Shown: in pieces, positions 38,917 through 48,520 of the stretch
Numbering within the stretch: the first letter of the stretch is position 1
Layout: each line of letters opens with the position of its first letter
DNA from: Sphingomonas pituitosa NBRC 102491
GTDB taxonomy: Bacteria > Pseudomonadota > Alphaproteobacteria > Sphingomonadales > Sphingomonadaceae
Assembly (NCBI RefSeq): GCF_001598435.1
Contig: NZ_BCYY01000016.1
Span: forward strand, 62,001-126,000
Direction of reading: 5' to 3'
DNA: 64,000 bases
Program-made: the position numbers and the translations under genes
Notes under the pieces: generated by a model
What the model was told of the DNA's origin: nothing
The model's database searches: none
What the model saw: the letters and a program-made list of their open reading frames with translations, nothing else

Positions 38917-38928
38917 GAGGTTTTTCCC

Positions 38929-39351
38929 ATGAAGATCGCAAAGCTTGCCGCCTCCCCCACCGCCTTCCTCCACCTGAAGGGGCCCGACGGAGCCTACCTT
39001 TACGAGGGCAAGGAGCCCATGGGCATCGAGATGTACGGCCCCGGCACGCCTGAAGCGGCCGCCGTCGAAAGCGCCCAGTCCGCCCGCGCCATCAAGCGCA
39101 TGCAGGACAACAACAACAAGATCAGCCTGCCGCCGGCCGAGGATCAGCGCGCCGAAAAGGCCGCCGACCTCTCCGCGCTGACGGTCGGCTTCCAGCACAT
39201 CGAATATGACGCCGCCGATGGTACCCCACTCACCGGGAAGGCATTGTTCCTCGCCGTCTATTCGGATCCGTCGCTCGGATGGATCAAAGAGCAGGCCGAC
39301 AAATTCCGGGATGACTGGGGAAACTTCATGCCCAGGTCGCCGAAGACCTGA
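38929..39351 (+). CDS. tail assembly chaperone (gpG-like)
   Basis: A 140-aa protein with FLHLKGPDGAYLYE and LTVGFQHIEYD. As in lambda G, it ends soon after a slippery sequence (39318-39324), so some ribosomes continue into the downstream frame. It coats the tape measure protein during tail assembly. Confidence 0.82.
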   Translation: MKIAKLAASPTAFLHLKGPDGAYLYEGKEPMGIEMYGPGTPEAAAVESAQSARAIKRMQDNNNKISLPPAEDQRAEKAADLSALTVGFQHIEYDAADGTPLTGKALFLAVYSDPSLGWIKEQADKFRDDWGNFMPRSPKT

Positions 39352-39785
39352 AGCTCTACGTGCGGCAAATGGCATGGCTGAATGCCGTGCCACGTCCGCC
39401 CGAGGGGTCGGGTAGAGCTAAGGCGAATGCCTCCCCCGCTGCCGCAAGCCGGGCTGCCCAGATGAAGGCAAACGGCATCCGCACCCCCATGATGCCCCCG
39501 AACCCCATGCCCCACATCATCAACTGGCTGGTTGAGATTGGCCTGTCGGAGGCCGCGGGCATGGGTGTCGGCCCGATCAGCTGGCGAGAAATCAACGAGT
39601 GGCAGCGCGCGACCTGTGTGACGCTGAGCCCCTGGGAGGCCAGGCTGATCAAGACCCTCTCAACCACCTATGTCGTCGAGGGTAAGCGGGCAGAAAGCGA
39701 GAACTGTCCGCCACCGTGGCGCTCGGAGGTGACCGAGGCGGAGAAGAAGGCCGAAGTCTCGTCGCTCGCTGCGGTTTTCGGGTGA
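39315..39785 (+). CDS. frameshift-expressed tail chaperone extension (gpT-like)
   Basis: The frame is open from 39315 and has no good start or ribosome site of its own. A -1 shift at 39318-39324 gives a G-T fusion of about 285 aa (132 residues of G plus about 153). The extension includes MAWLNAVPRPPEG and IINWLVEIGLSEAAGMG. Confidence 0.8.
   Translation: MGKLHAQVAEDLKLYVRQMAWLNAVPRPPEGSGRAKANASPAAASRAAQMKANGIRTPMMPPNPMPHIINWLVEIGLSEAAGMGVGPISWREINEWQRATCVTLSPWEARLIKTLSTTYVVEGKRAESENCPPPWRSEVTEAEKKAEVSSLAAVFG
39318..39324 (+). promoter_or_regulatory. -1 ribosomal frameshift site
   Basis: G-GGA-AAC read in the G frame is a canonical X-XXY-YYZ heptamer, one base different from lambda's GGGAAAG. 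After slipping, translation continues GGG-AAA-CTT into the T frame. Confidence 0.8.
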
Positions 39786-39834
39786 CCGCCGGTCAATCGC
39801 GCGTGTATCACTGCCCGCCTTCGGAGGGTCTGGC

Positions 39835-40143
39835 ATGCGCGCGTTTCTTCTGGCGATCGGCTTGGTGGCGCTGGCGGCCTGCTCCAGCAAGGTGGATGAA
39901 GCTGAGGCTGATCTAGCGATGATCAAGAATGCGCATCCAACGCGCATGGAACTCTGCGCTGCGCATAAGAGGGTCGCAGAAGCCTATCTTCAGACCCGGG
40001 ATCAAGAAAAGTACAATGAGAAGAAGCTCGCCGCCGAAATTATGTGTTCCGGCGACATGAACGCTCCCGATCCTGCATCGCCGCAGGCCGATAATCTCGA
40101 AGTCAAAAACGTCGAAATCGGCGCGGACGGCGCGAGCAAGTAG
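39835..40143 (+). CDS. phage lipoprotein (moron)
   Basis: A 102-aa lipoprotein: signal MRAFLLAIGLVALAAC with the lipobox LAAC, Cys16. The mature part is helical (ELCAAHKRVAEAYLQTRDQ) and ends acidic. GGAGG precedes the ATG, and an intrinsic terminator follows (40170-40192). Its base composition is more AT-rich than its neighbours. Position between tail chaperone and tape measure, with its own terminator, marks an inserted moron; surface exclusion is a likely type of role. Confidence 0.75.
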   Translation: MRAFLLAIGLVALAACSSKVDEAEADLAMIKNAHPTRMELCAAHKRVAEAYLQTRDQEKYNEKKLAAEIMCSGDMNAPDPASPQADNLEVKNVEIGADGASK

Positions 40144-40169
40144 CCGACCTTAAATCGAAGTAAGCATCA

Positions 40170-40192
40170 CCCCGCTTCGGCGGGGCTTTTGT
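40170..40192 (+). terminator. intrinsic terminator after the lipoprotein gene
   Basis: CCCCGC-TTCG-GCGGGG followed by CTTTTGT: a six-pair GC stem with a UUCG-type tetraloop and a T run. It lies inside the late operon, just upstream of the tape measure gene, so late transcription must pass it. Confidence 0.85.
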
Positions 40193-40205
40193 CGTGGAGG
40201 TCGCT

Positions 40206-43200
40206 ATGGACGACGGCTCGCCCGCTCTTGAGGTTGGCTTCAACATCGACTTTGGCGATTCCTTCGGCAACCTCCGCTCTTTGGACGACATCCTTGGTGA
40301 AACTGCGGCCAACGCGGTGCGCGAATTCAACAAGATGAAAGCGGCCAGCGGATCGGCTCTCGACCTTTCTGGCGCGACCGCATCGGTCAGCACATTTGCC
40401 ACAGCCACGACGCGTGCATTCCGAACCGCCAAGGCGGAGTCTCAGGCGGCGGAGCGCGCTGGTGAATCGCTGGTCCGTCAGTTGGAGCGCCAGATTGAGA
40501 CGTTCGGCAAGACGGCATCTGAGATCCGCAACATGCGTGCGGAACAGCGCGCACTGAACGCGGAGCAGCAGGGCCTCACTCAGCTGGCAGGGGATATCCG
40601 CGCACTGAACGCTGAAATGGTCAGGCTGGAGACGGCTGGGAACGGCAGCGCCAAGGCGGTACGCGGCAACGGATCGGCTCTAGCGGCCATCTCGCCGCAG
40701 GCGCAGGACGCATTCACCCAAATTTCCATGGGTACGAATGTGCTGAATGTTCTTGCCATCCAGGGCGGTCAAGCCGCCGGCCAGATGATCTATCTCGGCG
40801 GGACCGCGGAGAAGTTCGGCAAGTTCATGCTCGGGCCGTGGGGTTTGGCGCTGACGGCAGGCATGCTTGTCGCAGGTGCGCTGACGGAGCAGATCCTGAA
40901 GCACAACAACGCGCTGAACGACGCCGTCGATAAGCTCAAGAAGGACGCCGCCGAAACGGAACTGAACCGGCAGGCGAAGGAACGCTTCAAGACAACCGCA
41001 GAAGGCGTCGCAGCCGCGATTCGCGAGGGCACCCAAGCAACCCGCGACGCGATCGCCGCGCAGAAGACCTCCGCCGAGCAAGACAACATCAACGCGAAAA
41101 ACAACCTAGCTCGCGAAGTCAGCATCCGGCGCGTCACGCTTGCCCAGATCGAGCAGGCCCAAGTGCTCGCCAACAACGCTAAGCCGACCAGCGGCCCCGG
41201 CGGGGCAGATTCAATCGTGGCCGCGCAATACGCCGCTCGCGTTGTGGAACTCAAGCGGCAGGCCGAGGAACAGCAGAAACTCATCGACGCAGCCGAATCC
41301 AGGATTGGGGAAACCCGCATCGCGCTGGCGGAGGAAGTCGCCAAGCGCATGGCGGACCCAAGCGAGCGGATTAAGAAGCAGTACGATGATCAGGCCGCCG
41401 CGGCGAAGAATGCTGCTCGGGCACAAACAGCCGCTGGGGGCGCCCTGTCGACGGCCTTGGCGGGTCAACTCGCGAACCAGCTCGCCCAGATCGAGCGCAA
41501 CCGCCAAGCGGCGCTGAAAGCCGAGCAGGACCGCCAGTCCGCGATGAAGCAGACGGCGCAGGTCGGCCGCGACATCGACCTCGCCGAAGCACGCCGCATT
41601 GCCCAGAGCATCGGCGCGCGCATCACGAGCGAACAGCGATCCTATGCTGAGCAGAAGGCGCTGTACGACAAGTACATGGCGTACAAGGCCGGGAAGGGCC
41701 CCTGGGCCGCGCTGGCTGCCGCGCCGGGCAGCAGTGCACACGAGACCGGCAACGCGCTCGACATTGCCAAGACGCCCGGAATGTCCCTCGCCAAGATCCG
41801 CGAGGCCTATCGTGCGGCGGGCGTCAGCATTCGCCAGCTGCTGGACGAGGGCGACCACTTTCATATCGCGTGGAAGAAGGGCGCCGACAGCGCAGCCGCC
41901 GCGTCCAAGAAGCTCGCTGACACCCAGGCGGACCTTGCCAAGAAGTTCGATCCGGCAGCGTCTGCAGCGCTGGAATATCAGGCCGCCCTCAAGAGCATCG
42001 CCGACGCGAAGCTCGATCCGGAAACGGCGGCCCGATACGGCAAGGCTGCCGCGGAGGCATTCCGCAAGGCGCGAGCCGCCGCATTCGAGCTGCCCAGCAT
42101 GAGCGAGATCTCCGTTCAGGCGGAGGCCGACAAGGCCGCCGAGAAGTCTGCCGAGGAATTCGGGCGCAACGTCCTACAGCCGCTTCGTGACGAACTGGCG
42201 CTCTACGGCCTGGTTGGTGCTGCACGCGCCAAGGCTGCGCTGGATTTGGAGAAGGAAAGCTTCATCGCGAAGAACATCGCGGACGGCGCGGACGTGGCTG
42301 CGGCTCGCTGGAAGGAATACTACGCCCTCAAGAGCCAGCTAATCGAGAAGGATGCGGCCCTAGAGGCGCAGGAAAGCGCGGCGCGGCGCCTGCAGGAGGA
42401 TCTGGCCCTGACTGCCGACGGCTGGGACACCGTTGCTCGCAGCGTACAGAACGCGAGCCGCGGCATGGCCGATGCCTTCGGCGATGTCGGGCAGGCGATC
42501 GGCGACATGGCCGCGATCTACGCCAACTATCAGGCGGACAGCGCTCGCGCAGACGCACAGCACCTCGCGCGGCTACGGGCCATCAAGGAAGCCGGGGGCG
42601 GCCAGGCTCGCATCGATCGAGAGAATGCAAAGTTCGCCTTGTCCAACGCGACGGCGCAGATCGGCGTCTATGGCGACATGGCCTCTGCCGCGAAGGGGTT
42701 CTTCAGCGAGAATAGCAAGGGATATGAGATCCTCGCGGCGACCGAGAAGGCGTATCGCGCCATCCAGTTTGCCATGTCGGTGCGCGCAATGGCGCAGGAC
42801 GTCGCGGAGACGCTCGGCATCGTCTCGAACAGCGCTGCCCGGGCCACCGCCCAGGGCACCGAGGGTATCGCGGCGCAGTCCAAGCTGCCGTTCCCGTTCA
42901 ACATCGTCGCGATGGCAGCGACCGCCGGCGCGCTCGTTGCAGCAGGCGTGGCGGTGATCGGCTCGCTCACCGGTGGCGGCGCCAAGCAGGCGCCGACCAA
43001 CACCGGCACTGGTACGGTCCTGGGCGACGCCTCCGCCAAGAGCGAGAGCCTCAAGCGCGCGATCGACGAGCTGAAGGCGGTAGATACCGTCACCAACGTC
43101 TATTCGCGCCAGATGCTGGCCTCGCTGAAGTCGATCGACAGCCAGATCAGCGGCGTGGCGTCGGTGATCGTCCGCGGCGGCGACATCAACGCCAGCGGCG

Positions 43201-44855
43201 GCGTCGCGCAGGGGTTCAAGCCCAACCTGATCGGGTCGGTCCTCGGTGCAATCCCCGTGGTCGGCGGCCTGCTCAGCAGCCTGTTCGGCACCCGCACCGA
43301 CGTGACCGGCAGCGGCATCTATGGCGGCGCGCAGTCTCTCGGCAGCGTCCTGAACGGTGGTTTCAACGGCCAGGCCTATTCGGACGTGACGAAGACGAAG
43401 AAGTTCCTGGGCATCGTCTCGGGTCGCTCCTACTCGACCCAGTACGGCGCGCTCGACCCGAGCCTCTCGAACCAGTTCACCTTGATCCTCCGCAGCTTCA
43501 ACGACGCGATCAAGGCGGCGGCCGTGCCGCTTGGCGCATCAACCGACGCAATCCAGCAGCGGCTGAACGGCTTCGTCGTGAACATCGGCAAAATCGACCT
43601 GAAGGGCCTCACCGGCGAGCAGATCCAGGAGAAGCTGAACGCGGTGTTCGGTGCGGCGGCCGACAACATGGCGACGGCTGCCTTCCCGCTGATCGCCCAG
43701 TTCCAGAAGGTCGGCGAGGGCGCTTTCGAGACGCTCACCCGCGTCGCAACGACGGTGGAGCAGGTCAGCACCTCGCTCGACCTGCTCGGCGCCAGCACCA
43801 GGGGCATGGGCATCGCCGCCAAGCTCGGCCTGGCCGACCAGTTCGACAGCGTCTCGGCGCTGAACGACGCGGCGACCGCCTATTTTCAGGCGTTCTACAC
43901 CTCGGAGGAGCAGGCCGCCGCCAAGACGGCGCAGATGAGCAAGGTGTTCGCCAGCCTGGGCGTGTCAGTACCGCCGACGCTCGCCTCCTTCCGCCAGCTG
44001 GTGGAGGCGCAGGACCTCACCACCACCGCCGGCCAGGCGACCTATGCCACCCTGCTTAAGCTGGCGCCGGCATTCGCGGACCTTCAGCAGTCGCTGCAGG
44101 GTGCGAAGAGCGCCGCCGACGTCATGAGCGAGCGGCAGGACCTCGAACGCCAGATCCTCGAACTGCAGGGCAAGACGGACGAAATCCGGAAGCTGGACCT
44201 GGCCAAGCTCGATGCCAGCAACCGCGCGCTGCAGCTGCAGGTGTGGGCGATCCAGGACGCGCAGGAGGCTGCCAAGGCAGCGGACGAGCTGCGGCAGGCG
44301 TGGAGCACCGTGGGCGACAGCATCATGGACGAGGTGAAGCGGATCCGCGGGCTTGGCGACGTCACCGGCTCCACCACCTACGCCGGACTGCTCGGCCAGT
44401 TCAACGCGGCGAGCGCGGCGGCGCGCGGCGGCGACCAGGATGCGGCCAAGTCGCTGCCCCAGCTGTCGCAGGCGCTGCTCTCCGCCGCCGCGAGCGCTGC
44501 CACGAGCCGGCAGGAGCTGGCCCGGGTGCAGGCGCAGACGGCCGCAAGCCTTGAGGCGACCTATGGGGCGATCAACAAGCTGGGCACCGCCGCCACGGCG
44601 ACGAGCAACGCCGCGCTGCTCTCGGCTGCCGCCACCGCCCAGACCGCGACGTCGGGCTCGAACGACAACCCCGCCACCATCGCCGATCTGCGGACGGCGC
44701 TGGCGGCCCTCACTGACGAGGTGAAGCAGTTGCGAACCGACAATAACGCCGGCCACGCCGCGACGGCGGGCAACACCGGCAAGACGGCCAAGATCCTCGA
44801 CACCGCCACCCAGGCGGCCGGCGGCGCGGCGATCGGCACGAAGGCGGTCGCGTGA
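40206..44855 (+). CDS. tape measure protein with embedded M15-type peptidase domain
   Basis: A 1549-aa protein that sets tail length. It is largely coiled coil, with hydrophobic segments near residues 208-232 and 897-922. Residues about 465-560 form a LAS/M15 peptidase-like domain: ITSEQRSYAEQKALYDKYM, SSAHETGNALDIA (zinc His and Asp) and GDHFHIAW (second His pair). It likely cuts peptidoglycan at DNA entry. The ATG at 40206 has GGAGG upstream; the in-frame codon at 40194 does not. Confidence 0.92.
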   Translation: MDDGSPALEVGFNIDFGDSFGNLRSLDDILGETAANAVREFNKMKAASGSALDLSGATASVSTFATATTRAFRTAKAESQAAERAGESLVRQLERQIETFGKTASEIRNMRAEQRALNAEQQGLTQLAGDIRALNAEMVRLETAGNGSAKAVRGNGSALAAISPQAQDAFTQISMGTNVLNVLAIQGGQAAGQMIYLGGTAEKFGKFMLGPWGLALTAGMLVAGALTEQILKHNNALNDAVDKLKKDAAETELNRQAKERFKTTAEGVAAAIREGTQATRDAIAAQKTSAEQDNINAKNNLAREVSIRRVTLAQIEQAQVLANNAKPTSGPGGADSIVAAQYAARVVELKRQAEEQQKLIDAAESRIGETRIALAEEVAKRMADPSERIKKQYDDQAAAAKNAARAQTAAGGALSTALAGQLANQLAQIERNRQAALKAEQDRQSAMKQTAQVGRDIDLAEARRIAQSIGARITSEQRSYAEQKALYDKYMAYKAGKGPWAALAAAPGSSAHETGNALDIAKTPGMSLAKIREAYRAAGVSIRQLLDEGDHFHIAWKKGADSAAAASKKLADTQADLAKKFDPAASAALEYQAALKSIADAKLDPETAARYGKAAAEAFRKARAAAFELPSMSEISVQAEADKAAEKSAEEFGRNVLQPLRDELALYGLVGAARAKAALDLEKESFIAKNIADGADVAAARWKEYYALKSQLIEKDAALEAQESAARRLQEDLALTADGWDTVARSVQNASRGMADAFGDVGQAIGDMAAIYANYQADSARADAQHLARLRAIKEAGGGQARIDRENAKFALSNATAQIGVYGDMASAAKGFFSENSKGYEILAATEKAYRAIQFAMSVRAMAQDVAETLGIVSNSAARATAQGTEGIAAQSKLPFPFNIVAMAATAGALVAAGVAVIGSLTGGGAKQAPTNTGTGTVLGDASAKSESLKRAIDELKAVDTVTNVYSRQMLASLKSIDSQISGVASVIVRGGDINASGGVAQGFKPNLIGSVLGAIPVVGGLLSSLFGTRTDVTGSGIYGGAQSLGSVLNGGFNGQAYSDVTKTKKFLGIVSGRSYSTQYGALDPSLSNQFTLILRSFNDAIKAAAVPLGASTDAIQQRLNGFVVNIGKIDLKGLTGEQIQEKLNAVFGAAADNMATAAFPLIAQFQKVGEGAFETLTRVATTVEQVSTSLDLLGASTRGMGIAAKLGLADQFDSVSALNDAATAYFQAFYTSEEQAAAKTAQMSKVFASLGVSVPPTLASFRQLVEAQDLTTTAGQATYATLLKLAPAFADLQQSLQGAKSAADVMSERQDLERQILELQGKTDEIRKLDLAKLDASNRALQLQVWAIQDAQEAAKAADELRQAWSTVGDSIMDEVKRIRGLGDVTGSTTYAGLLGQFNAASAAARGGDQDAAKSLPQLSQALLSAAASAATSRQELARVQAQTAASLEATYGAINKLGTAATATSNAALLSAAATAQTATSGSNDNPATIADLRTALAALTDEVKQLRTDNNAGHAATAGNTGKTAKILDTATQAAGGAAIGTKAVA

Positions 44856-47800
44856 AGGTCGTTCGGCCGCTCCCGATCAGCCTGACCGCGTCGTCGGTAC
44901 CGGAGGCGGACTATCCGGCCTGGGATGCCGGCACCACCTATGCGCTGGGCGCGCGGGTGATCGTGGCGGCGCTCCACCGGGTGTTCGAGAGCGCCGCCTC
45001 GGGCAATGTTGGGCACGCGCCCGCGGCCGGCGGCACGAGCTTCTGGCTCGACGCGGGCCCGACGAACCGCTGGGCGATGTTCGACGTCGCCGCCGGGCCG
45101 GCGACCAGCTCCTCGGCAGCGATCGTGCTGACGCTGGCGCTGCCGGATGCAGTCGACGCGATCGGGCTGGTCGACCTGCAGGCGGCGAGCGTGCGGGTGC
45201 AGATCACCGCGGACAGCGTGACCCTGCTCGATACCACCCGCGGCGCGCCGGCCGCGTGCGAGGTCTTCCTAGGCCTGCCAGCTGCAGCCGCGCGCTCGGC
45301 AACGATCACGATCGTGCCAGGGGGCGAGGCTGCCGTTGTCGGCAAGCTGATCACCGGTACCGCGCTCGATCTGGGCACGCTTGCCGATGCTCCCACCGTT
45401 GGGCTCACCGACTTCAGCCGCCGGGAGACGGATGAGTTCGGCGTCACGACCATCGCGGATCGTGGCTGGACCAAGCGAATCGATGCGAAGTGCCTGATCG
45501 ACGACGCGGCGCTCGACGGCATCCAGCGCCAGCTGGCGGCCATTCGCGCGCAGGCCGCGCTTTGGATTGGCGAGGGGGATTTCCCCAGCCTGATCGCCTA
45601 CGGCCTCTACAAGGACCTCTCGCAAGTGATCAGCCTGCAGGGCATCAGCACCTGCTCGCTCACGATCGAAGGCTATCCAGCTGCCAGCATCGCCGTGCCG
45701 CTGAGCGACCCGGCGCTGGACGGCGCCAGCGACTTCCGCGTCGTGCGGCCGGCGGCGCTCACCGATGCGGCGCTCGTGGCGTCCAGCGTGCCGGAGGACG
45801 AGTATCCGGCATATGCCGCCGGCACCGCCTACGTCGTGGGCGCGCGCGTGATCCTGGCGGCCACACACCGGACCTATGAGAGCCTCACCGCGGGCAATGC
45901 GGGGAACGACCCAGCGACCGACCCGGCGCACTGGCTCGACCTCGGCCCGACCAACCGCTGGGCGATGTTCGACCAGGCGCTCGGCACCACCACCACGACG
46001 ACTGGCGGGATCGTCGCGCAGCTGAAACCCGGCACCTTCGCCGACGCGATCGCCGTGCTGGACGCGGTCGGCGCAACCGTGCGGGTGCAGGCGCCCGGCT
46101 ATGACCAGGTCCGCGTGATTGGCGGCGACGTCACCACCGCGCTGTTCCTCGATCTGGCGCTCGCCGCTGGCGACACCGCAACGGTTACGATCGCCGGCGC
46201 GGACGCTGGAGCTGCAGTCGCCGTGGGCACGTTGCTGATCGGCGCCCAGGAGGGGCTGGGCCGCCTGGCGGACGAGCCGACCATCGGCATTCTCGACTTC
46301 AGCGTGAAGAACACGGACGACTTCGGCAACACGGTGCCGCTCGAGCGCGCCTGGGCGAAGCGCATGGAGGCGAAAAGCCAGATCGCCACGGCGGGCGCCG
46401 ACGCGCTGCTACGCCGCCTGGCGACGCTCCGCGCCAAGCCGTCGCTCTGGATCGGCGCGGCCGAGCTCGACGCCCTGACGATCTACGGCTTCTTCCGCGA
46501 CTTCACCGTCACCCTGGGCGAGCAGGTCAGTACCTGCTCGGTCACGATCGAGGGCATGGCGAAGGCCGCGGCGGAGGTGCCCGGCGACGGGATTACACTC
46601 ACCGCCTACCTGACCAACGAAGACCACACCGTTCCGGCCGACGCGGCGGGCAACGTCGCCAGCTACGCCGGCGCGGGCGGCACCTTCATCATTCGCGACG
46701 GCGCGAACGAGGTGCAATCGAGCTTCAATCTCACCACCGCTGCCAATCCGCAGGGGCTGGCGGTAAGCTATGACGGCGCAACCTATGCGATCACCGGCGG
46801 GCTCGACGTGGGCGAGGACGCGGGGGCGCTGACGATCAAGGCGGTCGGCTTCGGTCCCTATTCCGGCATCACGGCCACCAAGCAGTTCACCCTCAACAAG
46901 TCGAGGGCGGGCGGCGCGGGCGCGGCGGCGAAGCTTCTGTCGATCCGATCGAACCGGCAGACCATCTCCTATGACGGCAGCGGCGCGCCGACGCCGGCGG
47001 ACCAGACCATCACGTTCGGCGTGAACAAGCAGAACACCAGCGCGACGGTCTACTGGACGATCACCGACGCGACCGGGGCTGCGGTGTCGCTCTCCTACCT
47101 TTCGGCCGCGTCCGGCGACAGCGTCTACATGACCGAGCACAACTTCTCGCTCGCGCGGGGCTCGACCAGCGGCGTGATTGTCACCGGCGCGCTGGCGGAC
47201 GGCACGACGCTCAGCGATTCCATCAGTGTCGTCGCGGTGGCGGCCGGTGCGAAGGGCGCTGACGCGATCAACAACGTGAACCGCGTTCGCAACTCGATGT
47301 TCGAGCGCGGTTTTGCTGGTTGGGCTGTCCCGGCCCTTAGCCCGAATATCGCAGCTCCCTCGACAACCACGTTCGTCGCCTACGGTGTCCCAATATTCAA
47401 GCTGGCCGGCACCGCTTCAGCAGCAAACGACACCTTCTCACTTGGTACTGCCTCCGGATATTTCATTCCTGTTGTCGCCGGTGAGCGCCTCGCCGTACAG
47501 GTGGCGGTCGAGAGCTCCAACACGGCCTTCGTCAATGCCGTGGTGTACTGGCTGGACGCGAATGGAGCGCAGATTGGCCCGGCTGCGCAGATCGCGGCCG
47601 GCGCGGGCAGCAACCCGTTTGGAACGATCCTCGCAGGCTTCCTCACTGCACCGGCAGGGGCTGTCAGCTGTCGGATCGAGGTCTATTTCGTGGCCGCCAC
47701 CCCGGCCGCCATGTTCGGCGCGATCATGAAGCCCATGATCAGCAGCGCCACCGCGTCGCAGACGGCATTTCCGCCGTTCACGGCCGGGCCCTCGGACGGT

Positions 47801-48520
47801 GCGCCAGGCCCTCAGGGCGGCAAGGGCGACACCGGGGGGCAGGGCAACCCCGGCGCGCCAGCGGTCTACCCGAAGGTCACCCGCAAGGCGGTGGCCGTCG
47901 AAGCCTATTCGAACGGCGTGGTGAAGAGCTTCGCCAGCGCGAACGGGCAGCTGTCGGTGATGTCGGGCAGCGCGGACGTGACGGCGAGCGCCTTCCTGTC
48001 CGCGGCGGCATCGGGCTGCACCGGCACGATCAACACCGACTTCGGCACTCCCGTCGCGGGGCAGCCGAAGGGGTACTATCAGGTCACCGACCTCAGCGCG
48101 GACACGGCAACGCTCACCCTCTCGGCCACCTATGGTGGCCAGACGATCACCGAGATATTCTCGGTTTCCAAACTGCTGGGCGGGTATGAGATCGTCAGCT
48201 CGCTACCCAACTCGAACCTGTTCGAGGGGCGCGTCGTCTACCTGATGGCCGACAAGAAGCTCTACCGCTTCGACGGCAGCGGCTGGAACCGGTCCGCGGA
48301 CGGCGCAGATCTCGCGCCCAACTCGGTGACCACGAACGCGCTCGCGGCGGGCTCGGTCGTAGCCTCGACGATCAATGTCACCTATCTCTCCGCGATCACG
48401 CAAACGGTCGGCTTCCTGACCTCGCGCGTGAACGGCCAGGGCGCCGGCTTCGAGATGGACAACAACGGCTATCGGCTGTTCGCCGCCAACAACGTCCTGG
48501 CGATCGAGATCTCCGTCTGA
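44852..48520 (+). CDS. large central tail/fibre protein with internal duplication
   Basis: A 1222-aa tail protein starting at GTG 44852. Residues about 1-285 and 296-573 are a tandem duplication: both carry SSVPE-x-YPA, GARVI, GPTNRWAMFD and, near the end, CS(L/V)TIEG. Each copy has a Trp/Tyr-rich GT-x-Y-x-x-GARV segment like small carbohydrate-binding modules. A collagen-like GxY stretch (GAPGPQGGKGDTGGQGNPG) lies near residue 985. Probably the tail-tip host-contact protein. Confidence 0.8.
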   Translation: MKVVRPLPISLTASSVPEADYPAWDAGTTYALGARVIVAALHRVFESAASGNVGHAPAAGGTSFWLDAGPTNRWAMFDVAAGPATSSSAAIVLTLALPDAVDAIGLVDLQAASVRVQITADSVTLLDTTRGAPAACEVFLGLPAAAARSATITIVPGGEAAVVGKLITGTALDLGTLADAPTVGLTDFSRRETDEFGVTTIADRGWTKRIDAKCLIDDAALDGIQRQLAAIRAQAALWIGEGDFPSLIAYGLYKDLSQVISLQGISTCSLTIEGYPAASIAVPLSDPALDGASDFRVVRPAALTDAALVASSVPEDEYPAYAAGTAYVVGARVILAATHRTYESLTAGNAGNDPATDPAHWLDLGPTNRWAMFDQALGTTTTTTGGIVAQLKPGTFADAIAVLDAVGATVRVQAPGYDQVRVIGGDVTTALFLDLALAAGDTATVTIAGADAGAAVAVGTLLIGAQEGLGRLADEPTIGILDFSVKNTDDFGNTVPLERAWAKRMEAKSQIATAGADALLRRLATLRAKPSLWIGAAELDALTIYGFFRDFTVTLGEQVSTCSVTIEGMAKAAAEVPGDGITLTAYLTNEDHTVPADAAGNVASYAGAGGTFIIRDGANEVQSSFNLTTAANPQGLAVSYDGATYAITGGLDVGEDAGALTIKAVGFGPYSGITATKQFTLNKSRAGGAGAAAKLLSIRSNRQTISYDGSGAPTPADQTITFGVNKQNTSATVYWTITDATGAAVSLSYLSAASGDSVYMTEHNFSLARGSTSGVIVTGALADGTTLSDSISVVAVAAGAKGADAINNVNRVRNSMFERGFAGWAVPALSPNIAAPSTTTFVAYGVPIFKLAGTASAANDTFSLGTASGYFIPVVAGERLAVQVAVESSNTAFVNAVVYWLDANGAQIGPAAQIAAGAGSNPFGTILAGFLTAPAGAVSCRIEVYFVAATPAAMFGAIMKPMISSATASQTAFPPFTAGPSDGAPGPQGGKGDTGGQGNPGAPAVYPKVTRKAVAVEAYSNGVVKSFASANGQLSVMSGSADVTASAFLSAAASGCTGTINTDFGTPVAGQPKGYYQVTDLSADTATLTLSATYGGQTITEIFSVSKLLGGYEIVSSLPNSNLFEGRVVYLMADKKLYRFDGSGWNRSADGADLAPNSVTTNALAAGSVVASTINVTYLSAITQTVGFLTSRVNGQGAGFEMDNNGYRLFAANNVLAIEISV

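Noticed and set aside
39360..39785. independent gene starting at 39360
   Set aside because: No ribosome site; the in-phase slippery heptamer explains its expression better.
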